Assembly (NCBI GenBank): GCA_030833305.1
Contig: JAURHL010000010.1
Span: 1 to 23,518, forward strand
DNA: 23,518 nucleotides
From: Acidimicrobiales bacterium
GTDB taxonomy: Bacteria; Actinomycetota; Acidimicrobiia; Acidimicrobiales; Ilumatobacteraceae
Direction of reading: 5' to 3'
Part shown: in pieces, positions 6,712 to 12,439 of the stretch
How positions within the stretch are numbered: position 1 is the stretch's first letter
How the letters are laid out: each line of letters begins with the position of its first letter
Program-made: the position numbers and the translations under genes
Notes under the pieces: model-generated
What the model was told of the DNA's origin: nothing
The model's database searches: none
What the model saw: only the letters and a program-made list of their open reading frames with translations

Positions 6712-7536
6712 TCAACGCCCCTTGAAGGTCGGGGTGCGCTTTTGGATCCAGGCCGAGATCGCTTCGGCCGTGTCCTTGGTGCTGAAGTTGACCGACTGGG
6801 CGATTCCCTCGTCGTCGAGAGCCTCTTCCATGGTCACCTGCATCGCGTTGTTGAGCATGCGCTTCGACTGAGCCAACGCGATGGGCGGTAACGCCAACAA
6901 TCGATCGCACCAGTCACCGACGAACGCGTCCAGTTGCGCGTCGGGCACCACCCGATTCAGCAGGCCGAAGCGATCGGCCTCCTCGGCGGAGAGGATGTCG
7001 GCGAAGAACGCCAATTCCTTGGCCTTGTGCATTCCGATCCGACGCGGAAGGACCCACGATCCACCACCGTCGAGAGAAAGTCCGCGCTTGGAGAAGATCT
7101 CGGAGAAGCGGGCGTTGTCGGACGCCACCACCAGGTCGCAACCGAAGGCGATGTTGCACCCCACACCGACGGCCACGCCGCGAACCTTGGCGATGGTGGG
7201 TTGGGGCAGCCGGTGGATGGCCAGAATCGCCGTCGACACCTCACGCATCGAGTAGTAGTAATGCCCGTGTTGACGGGCCTTGGTCTGCCCCTCGCGCGAA
7301 CCGATGCTCGACAAATCGGCACCGCTGCAGAACTCGTTGCCGGCACCGGTGAACACCACCACGCGGTCGTCACCGTTGTGCTGAATCTCGTTGAGCACCT
7401 CGATGAGCTCCACCCACATCACACCGTTCACGGAGTTCTTGCTCTTGGGTCGGTTGAAGGTGATGGTGACCACTCCGCGGTCACGCTCGACGAGGAGGGT
7501 CTCGTAATTCTTGTTGGCATCGCTGGAAGGACTCAC
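6712..7536 (-). CDS. enoyl-CoA hydratase/isomerase (crotonase) family protein, PaaG-like
   Basis: A 274-aa crotonase-fold acyl-CoA enzyme. The oxyanion-hole segments are present: FCSGADL at 69-75 and RGVAVGVGCNIAFGCDLV at 119-136. The two glutamates that hydrate enoyl-CoA in classical hydratases are not in place. The GGGCE position reads GVGCN (N128) and the PEI..G position reads SEIFSKRG. Instead GLSLDGGGSWVLPR (D156) resembles the PaaG/dienoyl-CoA isomerase type with a catalytic Asp. A double-bond isomerase or other acyl-CoA conversion is therefore more likely than hydration. The ORF runs to 7701, but the GTG at 7536 is chosen: family homology begins just after it and TATCGT lies 7 nt upstream. 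Probably leaderless and divergent from the small membrane gene. Confidence 0.9.
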   Translation of the reverse strand: MSPSSDANKNYETLLVERDRGVVTITFNRPKSKNSVNGVMWVELIEVLNEIQHNGDDRVVVFTGAGNEFCSGADLSSIGSREGQTKARQHGHYYYSMREVSTAILAIHRLPQPTIAKVRGVAVGVGCNIAFGCDLVVASDNARFSEIFSKRGLSLDGGGSWVLPRRIGMHKAKELAFFADILSAEEADRFGLLNRVVPDAQLDAFVGDWCDRLLALPPIALAQSKRMLNNAMQVTMEEALDDEGIAQSVNFSTKDTAEAISAWIQKRTPTFKGR

Positions 7537-7543
7537 GAAGACG

Positions 7544-7551
7544 ACGATAAT
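7544..7551. promoter_or_regulatory. candidate bidirectional leaderless promoter with overlapping -10 hexamers
   Basis: Only 21 bp separate the GTG at 7536 (minus) from the ATG at 7558 (plus). Within them TATCGT on the minus strand (7549-7544) and GATAAT on the plus strand (7546-7551) share 4 bp. They end 7 and 6 nt from their start codons. Neither gene has a Shine-Dalgarno. The two start sites would be about 22 bp apart and firing would be mutually exclusive at any instant. Confidence 0.5.
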
Positions 7552-7557
7552 GAGGCC

Positions 7558-7668
7558 ATGGGATTCAACCCCTATCGGAAATTCCGGGCCCGTCGTGCCG
7601 ACTACGTGTTCGTCGTGGCCGCCCTCGTGGCCGCTGTGGCCCTGGTCGTCTGGGCCTTCACCGGCTGA
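7558..7668 (+). CDS. 36-aa single-span membrane peptide
   Basis: A very small protein: a basic, arginine-rich N-terminus (MGFNPYRKFRARRADY) followed by one transmembrane helix (about 17-34, rich in Val and Ala) and a two-residue tail. The positive-inside rule predicts an N-in orientation. I recall similar short actinobacterial peptides only loosely and know no function. It reads as real for three reasons: a -10-like GATAAT is positioned for leaderless expression, the physicochemical profile is clean, and the next gene starts 4 nt after the stop, implying an operon. Because it overlaps no larger same-strand gene and is short, automatic gene callers would often miss it. Confidence 0.68.
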   Translation: MGFNPYRKFRARRADYVFVVAALVAAVALVVWAFTG

Positions 7669-7672
7669 GACG

Positions 7673-7894
7673 ATGGCGTCATCGCGGCGGCGAACCGGCA
7701 TCTGGGACGGTCTCTACGGCCCCGTCGAGGTGCGCCGGGTTCAGCCGTATCAGGCCGTCAAGGAGTACGTCTGCCCCGGCTGTCACCAGCGCATCCCCAC
7801 GGGCATGGGTCATTACGTGGCCGTACCGCGCGACGCACCCGATCTGCGTCGTCATTGGCACTACGCCTGTTGGGATCGACGTTCGGCTTCCTGA
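7673..7894 (+). CDS. small zinc-binding-like protein (actinobacterial CPGC...HWH..CW family)
   Basis: A 73-aa basic protein. Its C-terminal half has YVCPGCHQRIPTG, then HYVAVP, then RRHWHYACWDRR. This spacing of Cys-x2-Cys with later His and Cys residues matches a short actinobacterial family often labelled 'ATP/GTP-binding protein', with no experimental basis known to me. The Cys/His set looks like a treble-clef or HNH-like zinc site without a complete nuclease motif, so a nucleic-acid-binding role is possible but unproven. The ATG lies 4 nt after the stop of the 36-aa membrane peptide and lacks a strong ribosome-binding site, suggesting translational reinitiation. It ends 1 nt from the convergent yraN stop. 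Confidence 0.8.
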   Translation: MASSRRRTGIWDGLYGPVEVRRVQPYQAVKEYVCPGCHQRIPTGMGHYVAVPRDAPDLRRHWHYACWDRRSAS

Positions 7895-7895
7895 C

Positions 7896-8249
7896 TCAGA
7901 ACGCCGCCTCGATCACCTCGACGATCGCCGAGTCTCCGACGCCGACGACGCAGGCCACGTCGAAGCGCAGTCGAACGTCGCGCACTCCGCGTTCCGACAT
8001 CCATGCCACGGCCAAGCGCCGAACGCGACGTTGCTTCTCGATGTTCACCGCGTGAGCCGGCGATCCGAACCGGTCGGTCGCTCGCGTCTTGACCTCGCAG
8101 AACACCAACTCACCGTCGCGAACGGCGACGATGTCGATCTCACCCGCGCGACAGCGCCAGTTCCGGTCCATGATCTCGTATCCGTGACCGCGATACCACT
8201 CGACCACCGCGTCCTCGCCCTGCGACCCCAGATCGCGATTGTGGTTCAG
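7896..8249 (-). CDS. YraN/UPF0102 family endonuclease-like protein
   Basis: A member of the UPF0102 family with a PD-(D/E)xK restriction-endonuclease-like fold. It shows LGSQGEDAVVEWYRGHGYEI at the N-terminus, then RAGEIDIVA and FCEVKTR, which carry the Asp and Glu-x-Lys of the nuclease core. Its cellular job is not established. The start is a problem: the frame has no ATG, GTG or TTG between the GEIDIVA core and 8360-8366, inside the upstream gene. The family N-terminus fits the CTG at 8249, whose CTGA overlaps the stop of the DUF2469 gene, giving 117 aa. The alternative ATG at 8366 would add about 39 Arg/Pro/Gly-rich residues encoded across the neighbour. It is last in the superoperon and convergent with the zinc-like gene. 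Confidence 0.85.
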   Translation of the reverse strand: MNHNRDLGSQGEDAVVEWYRGHGYEIMDRNWRCRAGEIDIVAVRDGELVFCEVKTRATDRFGSPAHAVNIEKQRRVRRLAVAWMSERGVRDVRLRFDVACVVGVGDSAIVEVIEAAF

Positions 8250-8557
8250 GCCTGGTCGAGGTCCACCACGTCCTCGCGGGGAAGTTCCTCGACGTTCACG
8301 TCCTTGAACGACAGGATCTTCACCCGCGGAACGAATCGGCTCTTGCGGTACATGTCCCACACCCATGCGTCGGTCAACTCCACTTCGATGAGCGGCCGAG
8401 CACCGTCGCCGGTGACTTTCACATCGACCTTGTTCGCCAGATAGAAACGGCGCTCGGTCTCGATGGCGAAGCGGAACATGCCCGCCACGTCTTGGTACTC
8501 CTGCGCGAGATGAAGCTCGCGATCGGCCTCGAAATCCTCGAGATCGTCGGTGCTCAA
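8246..8557 (-). CDS. DUF2469 family protein (Rv2901c-like)
   Basis: A 103-aa acidic actinobacterial protein of unknown function, close to the DUF2469 family of Mycobacterium. It begins STDDLEDFEADRELHLAQEY; ETERRFYLAN at about 33-42 and DAWVWDMYR, FKDVNVEELP near 62-95 are the family's hallmark segments. In M. tuberculosis the homologue lies near rplS and yraN, as here, although lepB and rnhB that separate them there are missing. The start codon is TTG with a GAGGA ribosome-binding site 8 nt upstream, and that site lies inside a small perfect hairpin. The last 4 nt overlap the proposed CTG start of yraN. Confidence 0.92.
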   Translation of the reverse strand: MSTDDLEDFEADRELHLAQEYQDVAGMFRFAIETERRFYLANKVDVKVTGDGARPLIEVELTDAWVWDMYRKSRFVPRVKILSFKDVNVEELPREDVVDLDQA

Positions 8558-8562
8558 TGGAG

Positions 8563-8575
8563 GGGTCCTCGACCC
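8563..8575 (-). promoter_or_regulatory. hairpin covering the DUF2469 ribosome-binding site
   Basis: In the mRNA, GGGTC-GAG-GACCC forms a perfect 5-bp stem with a 3-nt loop. The GAGGA Shine-Dalgarno of the TTG-initiated DUF2469 gene lies wholly within it. It could dampen translation, but a stem this short is also expected by chance in GC-rich DNA. Confidence 0.3.
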
Positions 8576-8603
8576 GAAGCCGTCTGACGTCCGCGACGCG
8601 GGT

Positions 8604-8951
8604 TCAGAAGTCGCGCTTCTCGCGGACCTTGGCGGCCTTACCGGTGCGGTCGCGCAGGTAGTACAGCTTGGCGCGACGCACGTCGCCCTTCTTCACGACC
8701 TCGATCTTGGCGACCGAAGGGGTGTGCAAGGGGAAGGTGCGCTCGACACCCACGCCGTAGCTGACCTTGCGCACGGTGTAGGTCTCCTGCACGCCCGAGC
8801 CGTGACGGCCGATGACGTTGCCCTGGAACACCTGGATGCGCTCCTTGCCGCTTTCGACGACGCGCACATGAACCTTCAACTCGTCGCCGGGTCCGAACTC
8901 GGGGATGTCGGTGCGGATGTTCTGCTGGTCAACGATGTCGGTGGTCTTCAT
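8604..8951 (-). CDS. rplS: 50S ribosomal protein L19
   Basis: A 115-aa L19, a 50S protein at the subunit interface. It shows the usual FGPGDELKVHVRVVESGKER start, VFQGNVIGRHGSG, RKVSYGVGVERTFPLHTP and the closing RRAKLYYLRDRTGKAAKV segment. The ATG follows GAGGA at 8 nt. Upstream is trmD, the classical partner, separated by 58 nt containing a strong hairpin (8973-9001). Downstream is the DUF2469 gene. Confidence 0.99.
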   Translation of the reverse strand: MKTTDIVDQQNIRTDIPEFGPGDELKVHVRVVESGKERIQVFQGNVIGRHGSGVQETYTVRKVSYGVGVERTFPLHTPSVAKIEVVKKGDVRRAKLYYLRDRTGKAAKVREKRDF

Positions 8952-8972
8952 GGGATTCGTCCTCGGTTGGTG

Positions 8973-9001
8973 GACCGGCTCGCCCGCGCGGGGCGCCGGT
9001 C
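8973..9001 (-). promoter_or_regulatory. strong GC hairpin between trmD and rplS
   Basis: In the minus-strand RNA, GACCGGC pairs with GCCGGTC (7 bp) outside and GCCC with GGGC (4 bp) inside. A 2-nt bulge separates them and the loop is 5 nt. No U-tract follows; instead the L19 ribosome-binding site comes about 11 nt later. It may be an attenuator, an mRNA-stabilising or processing structure, or an L19 feedback site. It is not a classical terminator. Confidence 0.5.
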
Positions 9002-9009
9002 ACGGCTGG

Positions 9010-9756
9010 TCAAGGATACGGGCAGGCAGGGAACTCTTCCAACAGGGCTTTCTCCCGATCCGACAGCCCCCCGCGGGCGTCGATCAGGTCGGGGCGCGAC
9101 CTCAGGGTGCGATGAAGGGCCTGAGCCAGTCGCCAGCGCTCGATCTGGGCGTGATTCCCGCCTCGCAGCACCTCGGGCACGGTCCAGCCGCGGAAATCGG
9201 CCGGACGCGTGAAATGGGGCTCCTCCAGCAAGCCGGAGAGCCCGAAGCTCTCGGTCACCGGACTGGCGGCATTGCCCATGGCCCCCGGGAGCAGGCGCGT
9301 CACGGCCTCGATCACCATGCAGGCGGCCACCTCTCCCCCGTTCAACACCACGTCGCCCACGCTGATCTCGCCGTCGCACAGGTGCTCTCGCACCCGATGG
9401 TCGACTCCCTCGTAGCGCCCGCACAACAGGCTGAACCCGCCCCCCTCGACGTGCGTGGCGGCCAGTTCCTCGGCCAGTCGCTGATCGAAACGACGTCCGC
9501 CGGGGCTCAACAAGAACAGTGGTCGTGGTGGGTTCGCCGCTTCGACCGACGCGAAGATCGGCTCGGCGCGCATCACCATGCCGGCGCCTCCTCCGAACGG
9601 GGCATCGTCGACGGTGCGGTGCACGTCGGTGGTGTGATCGCGCAGATCGTGACAACGCAGGTCGAGTAAACCGTTCTCCCGACACTTGCCGAGCAGGCTC
9701 TCCGCGCAAAAGGTGTCGACCAACGACGGGAAGATCGTGAACACGTCGACGCGCAT
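9010..9756 (-). CDS. trmD: tRNA (guanine(37)-N1)-methyltransferase
   Basis: A 248-aa SPOUT-class methyltransferase that makes m1G37 next to the anticodon of several tRNAs and so prevents +1 frameshifting. Motifs: MRVDVFTIFP at the N-terminus, DDAPFGGGAGMVM, the trefoil-knot segments LLCGRYEGVDHRV and ISVGDVVLNGGEVAACMVIEA, EPHFTRPADFRG and GNHAQIERWRLAQAL. The open frame extends upstream, but the ATG at 9756 fits the family and has GAGGAG 5 nt upstream, inside the end of rimM. The rimM stop is 2 nt away, so the genes are coupled as in other bacteria. Confidence 0.99.
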   Translation of the reverse strand: MRVDVFTIFPSLVDTFCAESLLGKCRENGLLDLRCHDLRDHTTDVHRTVDDAPFGGGAGMVMRAEPIFASVEAANPPRPLFLLSPGGRRFDQRLAEELAATHVEGGGFSLLCGRYEGVDHRVREHLCDGEISVGDVVLNGGEVAACMVIEAVTRLLPGAMGNAASPVTESFGLSGLLEEPHFTRPADFRGWTVPEVLRGGNHAQIERWRLAQALHRTLRSRPDLIDARGGLSDREKALLEEFPACPYP

Positions 9757-9758
9757 CG

Positions 9759-10292
9759 TCACTCCTCGTCGTCGAACACGTCGAACAAACCGGCGGGCGG
9801 GTCGATGAGTGCGGTGTATCCGCCGGCGTCGTTGGGGCGCACCGACACCACGAAGTTGACCGGCACCAACGCACCGCTCTCGAGTTCCAACAGGTCGTTG
9901 GCCGGGTTCGCCACCACGGCCACACAACGACCGTGCCTTGTTCCCTCGACATCCACGACATCGGCTCCGATGGCCTCGTGCACCCAAACGGCATCAGGAT
10001 CGTCGATGGGTTCGGCCCAGATGACCCGGTTCACCAGACGTTCGCAGAGAGTGCGGTCATCGACGCCCACCAGGGACACGATCCAACGATCGGGACCGGT
10101 GGAGAACATGGGCGTGCTGGAGGCCACTTCGAACCAGGATCCGGCCCACAGACGCGCCCCGCGGTCGACCCGCTCGTGACGATCGGTCGTGAGCTTGACG
10201 TAAATCTGGCCCCGCACACCGTGCGGTCGACCGAAACGACCGACCTCCAACAGCCCGTCGGGGCGTGAGGTGGATTCCGATGCGGTCGTCAC
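9759..10292 (-). CDS. rimM: ribosome maturation factor RimM
   Basis: A 177-aa 30S assembly factor acting on the head of the subunit near S19 and helix 33. The N-terminal RimM domain opens with LLEVGRFGRPHGVRGQIYVK (about 15-34), and the C-terminal PRC-barrel covers roughly 100-170 (VHEAIGADVVDVEGTRHG, NDLLELESGALVPVNFV). The GTG start gives the normal length; only a weak GGA precedes it, and the KH-protein stop is 21 nt upstream, so translation probably depends on coupling. Its place between the KH protein and TrmD is the classical S16-operon order. Confidence 0.98.
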   Translation of the reverse strand: MTTASESTSRPDGLLEVGRFGRPHGVRGQIYVKLTTDRHERVDRGARLWAGSWFEVASSTPMFSTGPDRWIVSLVGVDDRTLCERLVNRVIWAEPIDDPDAVWVHEAIGADVVDVEGTRHGRCVAVVANPANDLLELESGALVPVNFVVSVRPNDAGGYTALIDPPAGLFDVFDDEE

Positions 10293-10313
10293 GGCGGATT
10301 CCGTGATCGCGAA

Positions 10314-10577
10314 TCAGTCGACGAAGTCGACGTCGACTTCGTGGCCATCCTTGACGGCGGCGGCGCGCACGAGCGTACGGATGCTCTGCGCGGTGCGACC
10401 ACGGCGACCGATGACCCGGCCGAGGTCTCCGGGCCCGACCTTCACTTCGAGTCGAAGGCGGTGACGTCCCTCGGTCTCTTCCACGCTGACGGCGTCGGGA
10501 TCGTCGACGATGGAACGAACCACGTGGGTGAGCACGGCCACGGCCGTGGGGGTGGCGATCTGATTGGCGTCGGTCAT
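10314..10577 (-). CDS. khpA: KH-domain RNA-binding protein (KhpA/YlqC-like)
   Basis: An 87-aa protein made of little more than one KH domain. GRVIGRRGRT at about 56-65 is the GxxG-type RNA-binding loop, followed by the helix AQSIRTLVRAAA and the closing strand HEVDVDFVD. Homologues (KhpA, YlqC) bind RNA and partner with KhpB/EloR in Gram-positive bacteria to tune cell elongation and small-RNA networks; no KhpB is in the window. The frame is open further upstream, but the ATG at 10577 follows the rpsP stop by 10 nt and matches family length. It sits between rpsP and rimM, as usual. Confidence 0.95.
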   Translation of the reverse strand: MTDANQIATPTAVAVLTHVVRSIVDDPDAVSVEETEGRHRLRLEVKVGPGDLGRVIGRRGRTAQSIRTLVRAAAVKDGHEVDVDFVD

Positions 10578-10587
10578 CGCGACGAAA

Positions 10588-10857
10588 TCACTTGGCGCGG
10601 GCGCTGGTGAACTGAGCCCACGCACCCGAGATCTCGAGAAGCTTCTTCACGCGCTCGGTGGGCTGAGCACCCTTCATCAGCCACTGCACGGCCTTGTCGT
10701 TGTCGATGCTCAACACCGACGGCTCCTGGCGCGGGTTGTACTGGCCGATGATTTCGAGGAACGCGCCGTCACGGGCCGAGCGACTGTCGCTGGCGATGAC
10801 GCGGTAATGAGGCTGCTTGGTCTTTCCGACTCGGGTGAGACGCAACTTGACTGACAT
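10588..10857 (-). CDS. rpsP: 30S ribosomal protein S16
   Basis: An 89-aa S16, a primary-stage 30S assembly protein. It shows SVKLRLTRVGKTKQPHYRV at the N-terminus, then RDGAFLEIIGQYNP and DKAVQWLMKGAQPTERVKKLL. AGGAG lies 10 nt before the ATG. It begins a transcription unit with its own TTGGGG-N17-TAGCCT promoter candidate in the 86-nt gap after ffh, leading into khpA, rimM, trmD and rplS. Confidence 0.99.
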   Translation of the reverse strand: MSVKLRLTRVGKTKQPHYRVIASDSRSARDGAFLEIIGQYNPRQEPSVLSIDNDKAVQWLMKGAQPTERVKKLLEISGAWAQFTSARAK

Positions 10858-10910
10858 GCGGTGATGACTCCTGACTGGGGCGCCCGGGACCAGCCACAGG
10901 CAGACGGCGA

Positions 10911-10939
10911 AGGCTAACCGCCCGCCCCGTCTTCCCCAA
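10911..10939 (-). promoter_or_regulatory. candidate promoter for the rpsP-khpA-rimM-trmD operon
   Basis: On the minus strand TTGGGG (10939-10934), a 17-nt spacer and TAGCCT (10916-10911) point to a start near 10904 and a leader of about 47 nt with the rpsP ribosome-binding site. It shares the -35 sequence and spacing with the tRNA-Lys promoter candidate, as expected of a strong growth-linked promoter. Confidence 0.5.
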
Positions 10940-10943
10940 CGCC

Positions 10944-12377
10944 CTATCGGGATGGAGGAAAGCCCGGGAATCCACCGCCGGGGCCGCCCGCGGGACCGCC
11001 GCCAGGGCCGCCCAGACCCGGCAGACCTCCGCCGCCGAGGGCTCCCAGTCCGGCCAAGCCGGCCATCTTGCCCTTCTTGCCCTTCTTGCCCGGGGCCGCG
11101 GCGCCCATGCGCTTCATCATCTTTTGCATCTCCGAGAACTGCTTCACCAAACGGTTCACCTCGGCGATGGAGCGGCCGCTCCCGGTCGCGATGCGCTGAC
11201 GCCGGCTGCCGTTGATGATCTCGGGCTTACGACGCTCCTCGCGGGTCATGGAACGAATGATCGCTTCCACGGGCTTCAGGTCATCATCACCGATCTGGGC
11301 GTTCTTCAACTCCTTGGGCATTCCCGGCATCATCCCGAGCAGACCTCCGAGCGGACCCATTTTCTTGAGCGACTGCATTTGCTCGAGGAAGTCGTCCAGA
11401 GTGAACTCGCCCTCCAACAATTTGGCGGCGGCTTCCTCGGCCTGGTCCTTCTCGAAAGCCTTCTCGGCTTGTTCGATGAGCGTGAGAACGTCACCCATGC
11501 CCAGGATCCGACTGGCCATGCGGTCCGGATGGAACTGATCGAAGGCGTCGAGTTTCTCGCCGGTGCTGGCGAATGCGATCGGCCGCCCGATCACCTCTTT
11601 GACGCTGAGGGCCGCACCGCCGCGTGCATCGCCATCGAGCTTGGACAGGATCACACCGTCGATCTGCAAGGTGGCGTGGAACGCCTCGGCCACCGTCACG
11701 GCATCTTGTCCGGTCATGGCGTCGATCACGAGGAAGGTGTAATTCGGCGTGATCTGGTCGGATATCTGTCGGATCTGCGCCATCATCTCGTCGTCGATGG
11801 CCAAGCGACCGGCGGTGTCGACGATGAGCACGTCCTTGCCCAGGCGACGCGCCTCGGCCAGACCGCGCGTGGCGGTGCTCACCGGGTCGCCGGGTTCGCT
11901 GAACACCGGGACGTCGATCTGACGACCGAGGGTGCGCAACTGTTCGACCGCGGCCGGTCGCTGCAAGTCGGCTCCGACGAGGAGCGGATGTCGTCCTTGC
12001 GACTTGAACCAACGAGCCAACTTGGCCGAGTTGGTGGTCTTGCCCGAACCCTGCAAACCGGCCATCAACACCACCGTGGGCGGCCGACTGGCGTAGGTGA
12101 TCTTGAGCGTCTCACCACCGAGGATGTTGGTGAGTTCCTGGTTGACGAGCTTGATGACCTGTTGGCTGGGATCGAGCGCCTTGGACGACTCGATTCCGAC
12201 CGCCCCCTCGCGAATGCGCGCCACCAGGTTGCGAACCACCGACACGTTGACGTCGGCTTCCAGGAGCGCCGTGCGAATCTCCTTCAGCACCTCGTCGACG
12301 TCGGCCTCGGTGAGGCGACCCTTGCCGCGGATGCGCTTGAAGATGCCGTCGAAACGGTTGGAGAGATTGTCGAACAT
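10944..12377 (-). CDS. ffh: signal recognition particle protein Ffh (SRP54)
   Basis: A 477-aa SRP GTPase that, with SRP RNA, binds signal sequences on ribosomes and delivers them to FtsY. The N domain (1-90) begins MFDNLSNRFDGIFKRIRG. In the G domain GLQGSGKTT is the P-loop at 107-115, DTAGRL is at 187-192 and SKLDGDARGG at 245-254. The Met-rich M domain (about 320-435) includes GGLLGMMPGMP and the RNA-binding INGSRRQRIATGSGR. The last 40 residues form a Gly/Pro-rich tail after a KKGKKGK stretch, as in several actinobacteria. TAGCCT 9 nt before the ATG and no Shine-Dalgarno suggest a nearly leaderless promoter. The partner gene ftsY is 1.6 kb upstream. Confidence 0.99.
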   Translation of the reverse strand: MFDNLSNRFDGIFKRIRGKGRLTEADVDEVLKEIRTALLEADVNVSVVRNLVARIREGAVGIESSKALDPSQQVIKLVNQELTNILGGETLKITYASRPPTVVLMAGLQGSGKTTNSAKLARWFKSQGRHPLLVGADLQRPAAVEQLRTLGRQIDVPVFSEPGDPVSTATRGLAEARRLGKDVLIVDTAGRLAIDDEMMAQIRQISDQITPNYTFLVIDAMTGQDAVTVAEAFHATLQIDGVILSKLDGDARGGAALSVKEVIGRPIAFASTGEKLDAFDQFHPDRMASRILGMGDVLTLIEQAEKAFEKDQAEEAAAKLLEGEFTLDDFLEQMQSLKKMGPLGGLLGMMPGMPKELKNAQIGDDDLKPVEAIIRSMTREERRKPEIINGSRRQRIATGSGRSIAEVNRLVKQFSEMQKMMKRMGAAAPGKKGKKGKMAGLAGLGALGGGGLPGLGGPGGGPAGGPGGGFPGFPPSR

Positions 12378-12386
12378 GACGCGGTC

Positions 12387-12392
12387 AGGCTA
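12387..12392 (-). promoter_or_regulatory. candidate -10 for ffh
   Basis: TAGCCT on the minus strand ends 9 nt before the ffh ATG in the 62-nt gap after the lipoprotein gene. No Shine-Dalgarno is seen, so a leaderless or 1-3-nt-leader transcript is possible. The spacing is slightly longer than at the other candidates. Confidence 0.35.
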
Positions 12393-12439
12393 CCGCCCAC
12401 CCGCGACGCGGTTCCGGTCGCGTTCCGGGTACGTGGTGA

